A stretch of DNA of 64,000 bases from Clostridium beijerinckii (GCF_018223745.1 NZ_CP073653.1:5506001-5570000); one strand, 5' to 3'. Positions 11,597-23,051 are shown, counted from the stretch's first letter. Made by a program: numbers and translations. Notes: generated by a model not told the origin, from the sequence alone.

Positions 11597-13066
11597 TTAA
11601 TTTCCAATAACCGCTTGCCTAATTAATTTTCCTGCTATCGGTGCTGCCGCACTCGCTCCGTATCCTCCATTTTCAACTATTACAGCAACTGCAATCTTAG
11701 GATTGCTCGCTGGTGCAAGCCCAATAAACCATGAATGAGGTTTAGCGCTTTCTCCATTAGCAAGATTATAATCAGCTGTACCAGTCTTACCTGCTGCATC
11801 AGTTCCTTGAAAATAACTCCAAGTAGAGTCGATTCTTGAATCAACTAAATTTTTCATATAGTCTTTTATAATTGCAGCATTAGCTGAACTTATAACTTGT
11901 TTATTCACCTTTGGTTCCACTGTCTTAACTACATTACCGTCCTTATCCACCACTTGGCTAACGAGTCTTGGCTCCATCATCTTACCATCATCAGCCACTG
12001 TACTTGCAACCAAAGCCATCTCCATAGGCGTAGCTAAAATACTACTTTGGCCAATTCCAGATTGAGCTATGCTACCAATTTCCGCTTTAGATAACTTTGG
12101 AAATTGACTCTGATCTATTTTAAATCCATCAGATTCTACTGTATTATTAAAACCAAACTTCTCCGCAGTAGCTTTTAACTTATCATTTCCTAGCTCCATT
12201 GCCAATGTACCAAATACAAAATTACTTGATAATCTATAGGCATCCTTTAAATCTATTTCACCATTAACTTCTCCATTATCATTGCTCAATGACTGTTTAT
12301 CGTTAAATACTATTTTACCTGTATCATTAAAAGTTCTATTTGTAACCCCAGGCATATTTTCTAATGCGCTGCTAAGAGTTACTGTTTTAAATGTTGATCC
12401 TGGCGGGTATTTTCCTGATACTGCTCTATTTATAAACGGACTATCTTCATTAGAAGCTTTCATTGAGCCTTCCAAATCATTTGGATTGTACGTTGGCTTA
12501 GAAACCATAGCTAATACTTCTCCTGTTTTTGGATTTAAGGCTACCACTGCACCCTTATTACTTCCAAGTGCATCATATGCTATTTTTTGAAGTGTTGGAT
12601 CTAATGTAGTTATAACACCATTCCCAACTTTGACCTCATCTTCTTTTCTATTCTTAAACATTGATTTTAACTTATCTATGCTAAAATCTTTAGTTAGATT
12701 TAAAATATTGTTAGTAAGCTTGTTGTATGTGGTTAACTCACTATCATAATTTGCCTCTAATCCTGTCAATCCATATCTTGGATCTACATATCCTAGTGCG
12801 TGAACATATAAATCTCCGTTAACATAAGTTCTTTTTTGTGTTAGCGCATCTACCCTTGCACTTGTTGTAAGCGGATTTTTATTTCTATCATATATGGTTC
12901 CCCTCAAAACTTCATTTCTTCTTGCCCAAAGCCTTTGATTACCTTCACTTTCAGCTATAGTAGGAGCCGAAAAAACTTGAAAATATGCAATATATGAGAT
13001 AAGAGCTACAAAGCAAAATAAAAAAACTACCATTACCTGTTTTATACTATTAGAAACATTTTTCAA
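11597..13066 (-). CDS. Penicillin-binding protein, transpeptidase (PbpA/FtsI class B type)
   Basis: Class B-type D,D-transpeptidase that crosslinks peptidoglycan outside the membrane. The 489 residues contain one N-terminal membrane anchor (residues about 11-30), a short dimerisation domain (RGTIYDRNKNPLTTS) and the transpeptidase domain with the active-site SxxK (STFK in YPPGSTFKT), SxN (SSN in YRLSSNFVFG) and KTG (AGKTGTADY). The start codon is TTG at 13066, 4 bases after the ftsW-like stop, with the GGAGG site inside the upstream gene, so translation is coupled. Pairing with the SEDS protein just upstream suggests a matched glycosyltransferase-transpeptidase set. Confidence 0.93.
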   Translation of the reverse strand: MKNVSNSIKQVMVVFLFCFVALISYIAYFQVFSAPTIAESEGNQRLWARRNEVLRGTIYDRNKNPLTTSARVDALTQKRTYVNGDLYVHALGYVDPRYGLTGLEANYDSELTTYNKLTNNILNLTKDFSIDKLKSMFKNRKEDEVKVGNGVITTLDPTLQKIAYDALGSNKGAVVALNPKTGEVLAMVSKPTYNPNDLEGSMKASNEDSPFINRAVSGKYPPGSTFKTVTLSSALENMPGVTNRTFNDTGKIVFNDKQSLSNDNGEVNGEIDLKDAYRLSSNFVFGTLAMELGNDKLKATAEKFGFNNTVESDGFKIDQSQFPKLSKAEIGSIAQSGIGQSSILATPMEMALVASTVADDGKMMEPRLVSQVVDKDGNVVKTVEPKVNKQVISSANAAIIKDYMKNLVDSRIDSTWSYFQGTDAAGKTGTADYNLANGESAKPHSWFIGLAPASNPKIAVAVIVENGGYGASAAAPIAGKLIRQAVIGN

Positions 13067-13069
13067 TTT

Positions 13070-14290
13070 TTAGCCCTCCTCCGATATCTTTTGAAGTATT
13101 GCTAGTGCAAAAAACATAGTTATTATTGAGGAACCTCCAGCACTAATAAGAGGCAATGTAATCCCTGTCAGAGGTATTACTGCAAACACTCCTCCTATTA
13201 TAACTAGAACCTGACATGCTATCATAGCACTGAGGCCTATGGCATTAAGTTGTGAAAATCTATCTTTGATTCTAAATGAAGCCCTCATTCCTCTATAGAA
13301 AAACAAGAAATATATTATCATAATTCCGAGTCCAAATACCATTCCCAATTCCTCACAAATTACTGCAAAAATTAAGTCTGATGTATTTACTGGCATAAAT
13401 CCTGGGTATCCTTGGCCAAGTCCACTTCCAAACATTCCACCAGAAGAAATCGAATATAATCCTTGAACTATCTGATATCCCGTAGTATCTTTATACTTCC
13501 ATGGATCCCTCCATATTAATACTCTTTGCTGTACGTGCGGAAACAGTTTATATGCAAAAATAGATCCCAACACAAATAATATAAATGTTATTACCACATA
13601 CTTTTTCTTTCCAGTTGCAACATACAACATTGTTAATGAAATACCAAAAAATATTAACGCAGATCCTAAATCCTTTTGCCCAACCAAACATCCTAATGAA
13701 TATACAACAACCAGTGCAGGTTGCCAAAGTTGTTTGAAATCTTCTATTATATTATTTTTGTCTTCATAATCATGTAAAGCTGCCGCTAAGTATATGGCAA
13801 ATGTTATCTTACCAAATTCTGATGGTTGAATACTAAATCCACCAATTCTAATCCAGTTAGTTGCACCATAAACTTCTTGATGCGCGAACAATGCTAGAGG
13901 CATTATAAGCAGAGTTGCTATCAGATATACCTTCTTGTACTTAACAAAATCTCTTATATCTGGAATTATCACTACTAGAGCAATAAATACAACTATTCCA
14001 GCTGCAAAATACATTAACTGTTTAATAGCAATATCAGTATCCAATCTATATAGTACAGCTATACCTATTACTGACAATATACATGCAAATGTAATCAAAA
14101 ATTTATCCCCATGGGGATAAAACTTCCGTATTAATATTTGGGTAGCAGTTATTAAGCCACATACTATCAACCCCATGTATATAGCGCCTTTATCCATGTC
14201 ATCTTTCAATATTGCTAAATTTGTAAAAAGCGCTATACATAACAAATAAGTTAACAGTAATAGCTTTATTTCATCTCTTTTTATCTTCAC
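13070..14290 (-). CDS. SEDS-family glycosyltransferase (FtsW/RodA/SpoVE)
   Basis: Polytopic peptidoglycan polymerase of the SEDS family. About ten hydrophobic segments span the 406 residues. Diagnostic motifs are GATNWIRIGGFSIQPSEFGK and the C-terminal PLTGITLPLISAGGSS. The start is GTG (14290). It is partnered with the class B PBP that follows by 4 bases; which process the pair serves (elongation, division or sporulation) cannot be told from the sequence. An RNA element with interleaved inverted repeats lies just upstream. Confidence 0.92.
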   Translation of the reverse strand: MKIKRDEIKLLLLTYLLCIALFTNLAILKDDMDKGAIYMGLIVCGLITATQILIRKFYPHGDKFLITFACILSVIGIAVLYRLDTDIAIKQLMYFAAGIVVFIALVVIIPDIRDFVKYKKVYLIATLLIMPLALFAHQEVYGATNWIRIGGFSIQPSEFGKITFAIYLAAALHDYEDKNNIIEDFKQLWQPALVVVYSLGCLVGQKDLGSALIFFGISLTMLYVATGKKKYVVITFILFVLGSIFAYKLFPHVQQRVLIWRDPWKYKDTTGYQIVQGLYSISSGGMFGSGLGQGYPGFMPVNTSDLIFAVICEELGMVFGLGIMIIYFLFFYRGMRASFRIKDRFSQLNAIGLSAMIACQVLVIIGGVFAVIPLTGITLPLISAGGSSIITMFFALAILQKISEEG

Positions 14291-14343
14291 TCCATATCAC
14301 CCCACCGTGCTATTCCTTTGATATTTAGATTTCTAAAATACTT

Positions 14344-14391
14344 TTGTAAAGCCCAGCGGAAAATATAGCTTTACAATACTTCCCCGCTGAG
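14344..14391 (-). promoter_or_regulatory. Interleaved inverted repeats (pseudoknot or switch candidate)
   Basis: On the minus strand the order is CAGCGG - TTGTAAAGC - CCGCTG - GCTTTACAA, i.e. A B A' B'. The 6-bp A stem can extend by GC beyond one mismatch; the B stem is 9 bp. Both cannot form as simple nested hairpins, so the RNA would be a pseudoknot or a two-state switch. It lies in the 152-base gap between the FHA gene and the ftsW-like gene, in the predicted leader of the latter. No T tract follows it. I do not recognise it as a known family. Confidence 0.5.
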
Positions 14392-14442
14392 CCTAATTTT
14401 TTCAATAAAAAATTCTTTTAATATCCTCTTTATTCGAATATT

Positions 14443-14886
14443 TTAAATTAAAATCTTAAAAATTGCCGTACCAATTCTTATCTCATCTTTATTAGACAGT
14501 TTTGCTTTGCCACTTATCTTATTCTTGTTTAAGTAGGTACCATTTGTGCTATTTAAATCTTCTATAAATAAGCTACTATTCCTTATGATAATTCTCGCAT
14601 GACTTCCAGAAACATGTTGATCACATAATACAATAGAATTATCATCTTTTCTTCCTATTGTTAAATCCGATCTGATAGGAATAATAGATCCATCTTTTAA
14701 ATCTTTGCTACTTCCAGAATCTATGATTTCTAAGCCATAACTTCCTTTTGCTGCAGTAGGCCTTCTTTTCTTCCCTCCGTTTTTAACATCCCTATACATT
14801 ATCTTTAGCGCATAGTATATTATTACATACAGTATAATAATAAAAACAATTCCAAAAAAACCAGCAATTATTCTCGAAAAACTCAT
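14443..14886 (-). CDS. FHA-domain membrane protein
   Basis: A 147-residue protein with one N-terminal membrane segment (about residues 5-27), a basic linker (KNGGKKRRP) and a forkhead-associated domain (residues 70-147) with the phosphothreonine-binding signature: IGRKDDNSIVL, SGSHARI and LNSTNGTYLN. FHA domains read Ser/Thr kinase phosphorylation. Its place before a SEDS polymerase and a PBP matches Gram-positive clusters where FHA proteins couple kinase signals to wall growth; that link here is inference. Confidence 0.88.
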   Translation of the reverse strand: MSFSRIIAGFFGIVFIIILYVIIYYALKIMYRDVKNGGKKRRPTAAKGSYGLEIIDSGSSKDLKDGSIIPIRSDLTIGRKDDNSIVLCDQHVSGSHARIIIRNSSLFIEDLNSTNGTYLNKNKISGKAKLSNKDEIRIGTAIFKILI

Positions 14887-15266
14887 ATTTTCACCTCAAT
14901 ATTCATTCCTGTATCCATTATATATGTAAAATAACTTTCAGAAATTTATAAGTTATAACTTACATTTACCTCATTAATGATTATACAATAAAAAAGTAAG
15001 TATGGCATGCAAAAGTGCCACTTAATTAATATATATTATTATATCATCTATATTATTTTAATATCTACTTATCATATTCTGTCCTATAATGCCCCAATTG
15101 TCAATTTTCAATATAATTTCTTCATAAAAACTTTATTATTTTTAATTTTATATTATATATATATATATATATATATATTGCCAATTGAGCATTATAACTA
15201 CCAATTATAGGTTTTAATATTATATAGTTCTAAATATGAGTACCTATTCATTAATATTCATAAGTT
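14887..15266. repeat. Intergenic spacer with TA dinucleotide run
   Basis: The 380 bases between uvrA and the FHA gene hold no convincing gene. A simple run of about 12 TA units occupies 15154-15178. It may be strand-slippage prone. An open frame at 15007-15210 translates to low-complexity I/Y-rich sequence through this run and is not a gene. Confidence 0.7.
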
Positions 15267-18092
15267 TTATTTAAGCACATCTTTCAAATATTTACCTGTA
15301 TAAGATTCTTGAACCTTACACAATTCTTCTGGCGTTCCACATTTTATAATGGTTCCACCCTTATCTCCGCCTTCTGGACCTAAATCAATCAAATAATCTG
15401 CACATTTTATCATATCTAAATTATGCTCAATTACTACTACAGTATTTCCTGTTTCAACTAAACTTTGAAGTATTTCTATTAATCTACTAACATCATCTAC
15501 GTGTAATCCTGTTGTTGGCTCATCCAATATATATAGAGTTTTTCCTGTGCTTCTCTTTGATAATTCATATGCTAACTTAATTCTTTGAGCTTCTCCTCCT
15601 GATAATTGAGTTGAAGGCTGGCCTAATCTAATATATCCAAGTCCTACATCATTTAATGTCCTCAACTTATTCTCAATTCTAGGTATATTTTCAAAGAACT
15701 TCAACGCTTCTTCAACTGTCATTTTTAATACATCATCTATATTTTTCCCTTTATACTTTACTTCTAAAGTTTCTCTATTATACCTCTTTCCTTTACACAC
15801 CTCACATGGAACATAAACATCCGATAGAAATTGCATTTCTATTTTTATTATCCCATCTCCAGAACAAGCTTCACATCTTCCACCTTTAACATTAAAACTA
15901 AATCTGCCTTGCTTATAACCCCTCATTTTAGCTTCCGTAGTTTGTGAAAATAACTCTCTAATTATATCAAATGTGCCTGTATAAGTTGCCGGATTAGAAC
16001 GAGGTGTTCTTCCAATCGGACTTTGATTTATATCTATTATTTTATCAATATTCTCATAACCAACTATTTCTTTATGGTTTCCTACTGGATTTTTGCTCTT
16101 ATTTACTAATCTATTTAACCCTTTATAAAGTATTTCATTTACCAGAGTACTTTTTCCGGACCCAGAAACTCCTGTGACCATAGTTAAAGTACCAAGAGGA
16201 ATTGAAACATTTATATTTTTTAAATTATTTTCCTTAGCGCCTACAATTTTTATTTTTTGTCCATTACCTTTCCTTCTCGCTACCGGAATTTGAATTGATT
16301 TTCTTCCAGTTAAATATTGACCTGTTATTGATTTTTTACATGCTTTAACTTCATCAAGTGTTCCAGCAACAACTACTTCTCCCCCGTGCTCTCCTGCACC
16401 CGGTCCAATATCAACAATATAATCTGCTTCCTTCATAGTATCTTCATCGTGTTCTACAACTACTACTGTATTTCCAACATCTCTTAGATTTTTCAAAGTA
16501 TGTATTAGCCTATCATTATCCCTTTGATGCAATCCAATACTTGGTTCATCTAATATATATAGAACTCCCATAAGTGCTGAACCGATTTGTGTTGCAAGCC
16601 TTATTCTTTGTGATTCCCCACCTGATAAGGTTCCAGAATTTCTTGATAAACTTAAGTAATCTAAACCAACATCTAATAAAAACTGCAATCTATTTTTAAT
16701 CTCTTTTATAATCTGCTCACTTATAAGTTTATTTTTTTCTGAAAATTCCACTCCATTTATAAACTCAAGTTCTTCTTTTATTGACATACTTGTAAATTCA
16801 TATATATTTTTTCCACCAACAGTAACTGCTAGCACTTCTTTTTTTAATCTAGCGCCTTTACATTTTGGGCATGAATCATTGCTCATGTATTGCTCTATTT
16901 CACCCTTTATAAGATCTGAATTACTCTCTCTATACCTTCTGCTTAATGCATTAATTTCCCCTTCAAATGCATAACTATAAATAGCTTTAACTCCATCTTT
17001 CACATATTCAATTTTAAGTTTTTTTCCACCTGTTCCATACAACAATAAATCAACATGTTCTTTATCCAAATCTTTTATAGGCTTGCTTAAATCTAATCCA
17101 TACTCTTTAGTTAGAGCTTGAAGTATTGCATATGTCCAAGAATCTTCTTTTAGTCTTCCACTTCCCCAGCTTGCTATAGCTCCTTCCATAACACTTAGCT
17201 CTCTATTAGGTATAACAAGCTTTTCGTCTATCTCCATAAGACTTCCAAGCCCATCACAATGATCGCACTTTCCATATGGAGCATTAAATGAAAATAATCT
17301 AGGCGATAGCTCATCAATACTTATTCCACAATCTGGGCAAGCAAAATTTTCGCTAAATAAAGTTTCTTCTCCTCCAATAACGCTAATTATAACTAATCCT
17401 TCGCCCATCTTTAAAGACGCTTCTACAGATTCTGTAAGTCTACCTTCAATCCCTTCCTTTATGACAATTCTATCAATAACAGCTTCAATATTATGCTTTT
17501 TATTTTTATCTAACTTTACTTCCTCTTCAGTTAAGTCATAGATTTCCCCATCAATCCTTGCTCTAACAAAACCGCTCTTCTTTATATGTTCTAATATCTT
17601 TTCATGAGTTCCTTTTCTCCCTTTAACTACAGGTGATAATACTTGAAGTTTAGATCTATCTCCATAACCCATAATTTTATCAACAATCTGATCAACAGAT
17701 TGTTTAGTAATTTCTTTACCGCACTTTGGACAGTGAGGAATTCCTACTCTTGCATATAATAATCTCAAATAATCATATATTTCAGTTATTGTTCCAACTG
17801 TTGATCTTGGATTTTTACTTGTAGTCTTTTGATCTATTGATATTGCCGGTGATAATCCTTCTATATATTCTACATTCGGTTTATCCATTTGTCCTAAAAA
17901 TTGCCGTGCATAAGAAGACAAAGATTCCACATATCTTCTTTGCCCTTCAGCATATAATGTATCAAAGGCCAATGATGACTTACCTGAGCCTGATAATCCT
18001 GTAAGTACAACTAATTTATCTCTCGGTATTTCTAAACTTACATTCTTTAAATTATTAACTTTCGCACCTTTTATTACTATCTTATCGTTCAT
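15267..18092 (-). CDS. uvrA: Excinuclease ABC subunit A
   Basis: DNA damage-recognition ATPase of nucleotide excision repair. The 941-residue protein has two ABC modules with Walker [10 protein letters not shown] (near residue 32) and GVSGSGKST, two LSGGE signatures, and zinc-binding CxxC pairs ([23 protein letters not shown]). Length is typical. It follows uvrB by 76 bases on the same strand, and the pair probably shares the promoter with the LexA-like box upstream of uvrB. Confidence 0.98.
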   Translation of the reverse strand: MNDKIVIKGAKVNNLKNVSLEIPRDKLVVLTGLSGSGKSSLAFDTLYAEGQRRYVESLSSYARQFLGQMDKPNVEYIEGLSPAISIDQKTTSKNPRSTVGTITEIYDYLRLLYARVGIPHCPKCGKEITKQSVDQIVDKIMGYGDRSKLQVLSPVVKGRKGTHEKILEHIKKSGFVRARIDGEIYDLTEEEVKLDKNKKHNIEAVIDRIVIKEGIEGRLTESVEASLKMGEGLVIISVIGGEETLFSENFACPDCGISIDELSPRLFSFNAPYGKCDHCDGLGSLMEIDEKLVIPNRELSVMEGAIASWGSGRLKEDSWTYAILQALTKEYGLDLSKPIKDLDKEHVDLLLYGTGGKKLKIEYVKDGVKAIYSYAFEGEINALSRRYRESNSDLIKGEIEQYMSNDSCPKCKGARLKKEVLAVTVGGKNIYEFTSMSIKEELEFINGVEFSEKNKLISEQIIKEIKNRLQFLLDVGLDYLSLSRNSGTLSGGESQRIRLATQIGSALMGVLYILDEPSIGLHQRDNDRLIHTLKNLRDVGNTVVVVEHDEDTMKEADYIVDIGPGAGEHGGEVVVAGTLDEVKACKKSITGQYLTGRKSIQIPVARRKGNGQKIKIVGAKENNLKNINVSIPLGTLTMVTGVSGSGKSTLVNEILYKGLNRLVNKSKNPVGNHKEIVGYENIDKIIDINQSPIGRTPRSNPATYTGTFDIIRELFSQTTEAKMRGYKQGRFSFNVKGGRCEACSGDGIIKIEMQFLSDVYVPCEVCKGKRYNRETLEVKYKGKNIDDVLKMTVEEALKFFENIPRIENKLRTLNDVGLGYIRLGQPSTQLSGGEAQRIKLAYELSKRSTGKTLYILDEPTTGLHVDDVSRLIEILQSLVETGNTVVVIEHNLDMIKCADYLIDLGPEGGDKGGTIIKCGTPEELCKVQESYTGKYLKDVLK

Positions 18093-18168
18093 TAAACTAA
18101 CCTCCTACTTAATGGACAATACATAATTCATAGTTTTATGCAATATATCATATATTGATTATTACCCA

Positions 18169-20142
18169 TTACTTTCCATCTTTAATTTCATTAATAATAT
18201 CTCTAAGCTCAGCTGCTCTTTCGAATTGAAGATTTTTTGCCGCTAAAAGCATTTCTTCTGTAAGATCTTTAATTAACTTATCTTTTTCTTTCTTAGTAAG
18301 TTTTTTCTTATCCGCAGCTTTATATTCTTCGACTTCTTCTGAAACCTTTGTTGCTTCTATAATATCTCTTACATCTTTAATTATTGTTGTTGGTACCATT
18401 CCATGTCTTTCATTATAATCTTTTTGTATAGCTCTTCTTCTTTCCGTTTCCTTCATTGCTTTATCCATAGACTTTGTTATATTGTCAGCATACATTATAA
18501 CCTTGCTTTCTGAATTTCTAGCCGCTCTTCCTATTGTTTGTATTAATGATGTTTCTGATCTTAAAAATCCTTCTTTATCAGCGTCTAAAATTGCAACTAA
18601 AGCTACCTCTGGTATATCTAATCCTTCTCTTAAAAGATTTATTCCTACAAGTACATCGTACTCACCAAGCCTCAAATCTCTTATTATTTTCATTCTTTCT
18701 ATCGTATCAATATCTGAATGCATATAAGTTGTTTTAACACCAAGCTCTATTAAATATTTAGTTAAATCTTCTGCCATACGCTTGGTTAATGTAGTTATTA
18801 ATATTCTAAATCCACACTCTATCGTTTTATTAATCTCTCCATATAAATCATCAATTTGTCCTTTAATAGGCCTTATAATGATTTCTGGATCTAACAATCC
18901 TGTAGGTCTTATGATTTGTTCAGCGATTTCTTCAGAATTATCTATTTCATAAGCCGATGGAGTAGCACTTACAAACACTACTTGATTAATTTTCTTTTCA
19001 AATTCCTCAAATTTTAGCGGTCTATTATCATATGCACAAGGTAATCTAAACCCATAGTCTACCAATGTATTTTTTCTCGATCTATCTCCTGCATACATTG
19101 CTCTGACCTGAGGTAATGTTACGTGGCTCTCATCTATAAACATAAGAAAATCTTCTGGAAAATAATCTATTAATGTTTTAGGCGGTGTTCCTGAAGCTCT
19201 ACCATCTAATATTCTAGAATAATTCTCAATCCCACTACAATATCCCATTTCCTTTATCATCTCAATATCAAAGTTAGTTCTTTGCCTTAATCTTTGAGCT
19301 TCTAAAAGTTTATCCTGAGCATTAAGTTCTCTAAGCCTCTCCTCTAATTCTCCTTCAATTATGCCAATTGCTTTATCAACAGTCTCTCTAGATGTTGCAA
19401 AGTGGGATGCTGGAGTTATGGCTACATGATTTCTTTCTCCTAGGATACTTCCTGTTAATACATCAAATTCTCTTATTCTATCAATTTCATCTCCAAAAAA
19501 TTCAATTCTAATCCCTTTATTTGAATACGAAGCGGGAATTATATCCAAAGAATCTCCTCTAACTCTAAAAGTTCCTCTTGAAAAATCTATATCATTTCTT
19601 TCATATTGAATTTCTATGAGTTTCTTTATAACCTCATCTCTCTCTTTTTCCATTCCAGTTCTAAGACTTATAGTCAACTTTTTATATTCATCTGGATTAC
19701 CTAGCCCGTATATGCAGGAAACAGATGCGACAATTATTACATCTCTCCTTTCAAAAAGAGCTGAAGTAGCTGAATGCCTTAATTTATCTATTTCATCATT
19801 AATTGATGCATCTTTTTCTATAAATGTATCTGTTTGAGGCACATATGCTTCTGGTTGATAATAGTCATAATAAGATACAAAGTATTCTACTATATTATCA
19901 GGAAAGAACTCCTTAAATTCCGAACATAATTGCGCTGCTAAAGTTTTATTATGAGCTAATATTATAGTAGGTCTTTGTAATTTTTCTATAACATTTGCCA
20001 TAGTAAATGTTTTTCCTGAGCCTGTTACTCCAAGCAAAGTTTGAGCTCTATTATTGCTTTTTATGGAATTGACTAATTTATCAATTGCTTGTGGTTGATC
20101 CCCTGTAGGTTTAAATCTCGATTGTATTTTAAATTCTCCCAT
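18169..20142 (-). CDS. uvrB: Excinuclease ABC subunit B
   Basis: Helicase-like damage-verification subunit of excision repair. It carries Walker [11 protein letters not shown], the beta-hairpin region [24 protein letters not shown]-type motif II (FIDESHV), helicase motif VI (IGRAARN) and a C-terminal UVR coiled coil ([13 protein letters not shown]) that meets UvrC. I chose ATG 20142 (MGEFKIQS, 657 residues) since GGAGG is 7 bases upstream; the frame is open a further 9 codons. First gene of uvrB-uvrA. Confidence 0.98.
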   Translation of the reverse strand: MGEFKIQSRFKPTGDQPQAIDKLVNSIKSNNRAQTLLGVTGSGKTFTMANVIEKLQRPTIILAHNKTLAAQLCSEFKEFFPDNIVEYFVSYYDYYQPEAYVPQTDTFIEKDASINDEIDKLRHSATSALFERRDVIIVASVSCIYGLGNPDEYKKLTISLRTGMEKERDEVIKKLIEIQYERNDIDFSRGTFRVRGDSLDIIPASYSNKGIRIEFFGDEIDRIREFDVLTGSILGERNHVAITPASHFATSRETVDKAIGIIEGELEERLRELNAQDKLLEAQRLRQRTNFDIEMIKEMGYCSGIENYSRILDGRASGTPPKTLIDYFPEDFLMFIDESHVTLPQVRAMYAGDRSRKNTLVDYGFRLPCAYDNRPLKFEEFEKKINQVVFVSATPSAYEIDNSEEIAEQIIRPTGLLDPEIIIRPIKGQIDDLYGEINKTIECGFRILITTLTKRMAEDLTKYLIELGVKTTYMHSDIDTIERMKIIRDLRLGEYDVLVGINLLREGLDIPEVALVAILDADKEGFLRSETSLIQTIGRAARNSESKVIMYADNITKSMDKAMKETERRRAIQKDYNERHGMVPTTIIKDVRDIIEATKVSEEVEEYKAADKKKLTKKEKDKLIKDLTEEMLLAAKNLQFERAAELRDIINEIKDGK

Positions 20143-20158
20143 TATATTACCTCCAATC

Positions 20159-20179
20159 CGAACAGACATTCGTATTATA
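20159..20179 (-). promoter_or_regulatory. LexA/DinR-like SOS box and -10 of uvrB
   Basis: The dyad CGAACAGACATTCG (20159-20172) differs by one base from the Gram-positive LexA pattern GAAC-N4-GTTC. On the minus strand TATAAT (20174-20179) lies directly upstream of it, so the box would cover the predicted transcription start. A good -35 at 17 bases is not evident (TTAAGG). The uvrBA operon is SOS-controlled in Bacillus; the same is inferred here. Confidence 0.7.
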
Positions 20180-20393
20180 TGTCTATTTTACTTTTCCTTA
20201 AGTATTAAGTCAATAAATTATCCTATTTATTTTAAATGCTTACTCATGCCTTTAATACTCTCCATATATCTAAAATATTATAATTATTAGATGTTTACTT
20301 TATTTAAATCAGTTGTAATTAAAATTATTTATTAAAAAAGATAAAATTCATCTTAAATATCGCTCAAATAAAAATATTATTATTAGCTAAAGA

Positions 20394-20415
20394 AAAAAGT
20401 GGCCAAGCCACCTTC
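20394..20415 (-). terminator. Terminator after the minJ-like gene
   Basis: Minus-strand stem GTGGC-TTG-GCCAC followed by TTTTTTC, beginning a few bases after the stop at 20419. Confidence 0.75.
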
Positions 20416-20418
20416 TAA

Positions 20419-21777
20419 TTACATTTTATTATCTTTATTCTTAACATCCTTATCATGTTTTCCATCATTCTCTTTTTCTATTTTATATTCAACTTTATTT
20501 TCAGACCCCTTTAATGAATTCAAAACATTTTTAAAATTTCCTCCATCGACTGGCACAATATCTTCCTTGCTTACATTTCTAGGTACTACTAAAATTCCAA
20601 GCCTAGTATTTTTATTATGCCTAAATTGAATATCTTTTACCATTCCATGAGAATCCTTTATCTTTAAAACTGCATTATATAAGTTTTTCTTTAAAATAGA
20701 ATACACTTCCGCTTCGGAATTAATCTTTTTACCATTCACTGATAAAATTTTACTTTGAATATCAACTCCAAATTCCCGCATCCTAGAATCTGCTGACATT
20801 TCTAAAACTACCAGACCTTCTTCATCGCTAACAAATTTAGCCACTTGCTTTTTCTCTCGATCTGCCTGAAGCTTAAGCATTAACTCATGAGCTGCTGGCA
20901 TAAAAATCACAACAAATACTTCACCAATAATTCCAAACCTAGCAATCTGAGCCGAAATTGTCAGAAGAATTCCATAAGCTAGTATGTGTACTCCTGAAGA
21001 TATAGCTTTTTCTCTTTTACTTTTTGTAAATGTAATTGATGAATAACCTAATACCATATAAAAAGGAACTATAGAAATAATACTTCCAGCTATTAATGCG
21101 AGTCCATATGGTAGTTTAATTAATGGCCACCAATCTGGATTAGATATAGATTCTGTCATATAACTCAACATCGAATTATTCCCATTCATAGCAATAATTA
21201 TTGCTATTGGCAATGCCCAATATCTTTTTAATGCATATCCACCTAAAATTTTATTATCTCTATTTGTAAATACAGGTACAGCTCCTCTATCTCCATCGAC
21301 AATTACTAATATCCCTTCAATAACATGGAATACTCCTATAAGAATTGCTAAATAAAATATATTTAGATCAAAAACTCCTAAACTATAAGGAATGAATATA
21401 TTAATCAATTTAATTATAATTACTATACCACCTAGAATTGCTCCCGAATAAGAAAAGCATATTAACCTTGGTCTTATAAGCATTAATAATATTGATATAA
21501 CAAACAAATACGATATTCCAGAATTTTCACTAAAAACTACACCTAAACTTGTAAGTATTATGCTTCCTATAATTCCACCTATAATTCCTAAAACAAGTTG
21601 AGATAGTGTAAGTTCAATAGATGAATTTACACTACCTCCTAAAATTATTTTTTGCATAGTTACTACTTTTTTGTTCTTTGAATGTAGTACCATTATTAAG
21701 AGTATTAATAAGAATACTAATGGAGGGGTTACTATAGCACCTGATACGCTCCGTAGCGTATATATAAATAAACCCAT
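20419..21777 (-). CDS. minJ: PDZ-domain polytopic membrane protein, MinJ-like
   Basis: The 452-residue protein has about eight hydrophobic segments in the first 300 residues and a C-terminal PDZ-like domain (about 325-405, with REFGVDIQSKILSVNGKKI). In Bacillus the equivalent gene yvjD (minJ), which bridges DivIVA and MinD, lies in the same order ftsE-ftsX-ctpB-minJ near uvrB-uvrA. I assign MinJ from architecture and synteny; the sequence alone does not prove the role. The tail is charged and lysine-rich. It starts 11 bases after the ctp stop. Confidence 0.75.
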   Translation of the reverse strand: MGLFIYTLRSVSGAIVTPPLVFLLILLIMVLHSKNKKVVTMQKIILGGSVNSSIELTLSQLVLGIIGGIIGSIILTSLGVVFSENSGISYLFVISILLMLIRPRLICFSYSGAILGGIVIIIKLINIFIPYSLGVFDLNIFYLAILIGVFHVIEGILVIVDGDRGAVPVFTNRDNKILGGYALKRYWALPIAIIIAMNGNNSMLSYMTESISNPDWWPLIKLPYGLALIAGSIISIVPFYMVLGYSSITFTKSKREKAISSGVHILAYGILLTISAQIARFGIIGEVFVVIFMPAAHELMLKLQADREKKQVAKFVSDEEGLVVLEMSADSRMREFGVDIQSKILSVNGKKINSEAEVYSILKKNLYNAVLKIKDSHGMVKDIQFRHNKNTRLGILVVPRNVSKEDIVPVDGGNFKNVLNSLKGSENKVEYKIEKENDGKHDKDVKNKDNKM

Positions 21778-21788
21778 TTAATCCCTCC

Positions 21789-23051
21789 CTATTTAATCTT
21801 TTCTCCTATTTTTTCAACCGCTGTCTTTAGCTGCTCATCAGCATTTTTATCATAGCTCTTTTCATCAATACCAACAGGTGTTGTAACATCAAAATCTGGG
21901 GCTATCCCTTTTTTATGAATATTCTCTCCATTTGGAGTATAATATTTAGAAATAGTTACTTTAAGTCCACCAATATTATCATCAAATTTAACTGTTTGCT
22001 GAACTATACCTTTCCCAAAAGTAGTTTTTCCAACAATTGTTGCTGCGCCATAATCTCTTAAAGCACCTGTAACAACTTCTGATGCACTAGCGCTATTTTC
22101 ATTAACTAGTAAAACCAATGGCATGCCTTCAGCATCTCCACCAATTGATAATGAATCATTTCTGTTTTCATATTTATCAATTGTGTAAGTTATTATCTTT
22201 CCTTTCGGAATAAACTGTGATGCAACGCCTACTGCTTCTGTTAATAGCCCACCAGGATTTTCTCTCAGATCTACTATCAAGCCTTTCATCCCTTGAGATT
22301 TCAATTCATCAATTGTGTTTTTGAAATCTTCTGCCGTATTTTCATTCATGAAAGTTTTTATACGAATATACCCTATTGAAGAATCTAGCATATTCCCTTT
22401 TACTGATTCAATCTTTACTTTTTCAGGTGTTACATTAACATCAAATTCATTAGTATCTGCTCTCTTAATAGTCAGTTTTAACTCTGAATTATTTGCCTCT
22501 GCAATCATAGACGTTGCTTTTTTTAAATCGTCACCAGACACATCGATATCATTTATCTTCTCTATTATATCATTTTCCTGTAGTCCAGCCCTATCAGCAG
22601 GTGCTCCTTTAACAGTATCTAAAATTGTTACCTGTTTATCTTTTAACGTTACAGTAACACCTATTCCTGTCATACTTCCACTACTTTGTTTCATTAAATC
22701 ATCAAATTCGCTTTGATTCATAAATACAGTATATTGATCATTTAAGGAATTAGTCATTCCCTTGATCGCTCCTTCTAAAAGAGCATTGTCATCAATTTCA
22801 CCATCAAACTTTTCAATTAATTTATCTCTAACTGTAAAAAGTGCTGAATATTTACTCTTATCATTTATCTGAGAAGCTGTACTCTTGACTTCTGGCGATG
22901 TTCTTACTAGAAATATCCCTTTAGTAGCAATATAATTTCCTCCTAAAAAGGATACACATATAAGAAATACTATAAAGATTACTGTTGGTATTAAAATTAT
23001 TTTTCTATTTTGCCTTCTATTTGCAAATATGTATTTTCTTGATTCCTTCAC
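21789..23051 (-). CDS. Carboxyl-terminal processing protease (S41, CtpA/CtpB family)
   Basis: Exported serine peptidase with a membrane anchor (residues about 19-43), a PDZ domain (about 112-190, MTGIGVTVTLKDKQ, APADRAGLQENDII) and an S41 catalytic domain. The catalytic serine is in NENSASASEVV and the lysine in GKTTFGKGIVQ. In Bacillus CtpB cleaves SpoIVFA during sporulation signalling and sits in the same ftsEX neighbourhood. 420 residues is normal. Co-directional with ftsX, 161 bases away, so a separate promoter is possible. Confidence 0.92.
   Translation of the reverse strand: MKESRKYIFANRRQNRKIILIPTVIFIVFLICVSFLGGNYIATKGIFLVRTSPEVKSTASQINDKSKYSALFTVRDKLIEKFDGEIDDNALLEGAIKGMTNSLNDQYTVFMNQSEFDDLMKQSSGSMTGIGVTVTLKDKQVTILDTVKGAPADRAGLQENDIIEKINDIDVSGDDLKKATSMIAEANNSELKLTIKRADTNEFDVNVTPEKVKIESVKGNMLDSSIGYIRIKTFMNENTAEDFKNTIDELKSQGMKGLIVDLRENPGGLLTEAVGVASQFIPKGKIITYTIDKYENRNDSLSIGGDAEGMPLVLLVNENSASASEVVTGALRDYGAATIVGKTTFGKGIVQQTVKFDDNIGGLKVTISKYYTPNGENIHKKGIAPDFDVTTPVGIDEKSYDKNADEQLKTAVEKIGEKIK

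Noticed and set aside
15007-15210. 67-residue plus-strand open frame
   Set aside because: Low-complexity I/Y-rich translation through a TA repeat.
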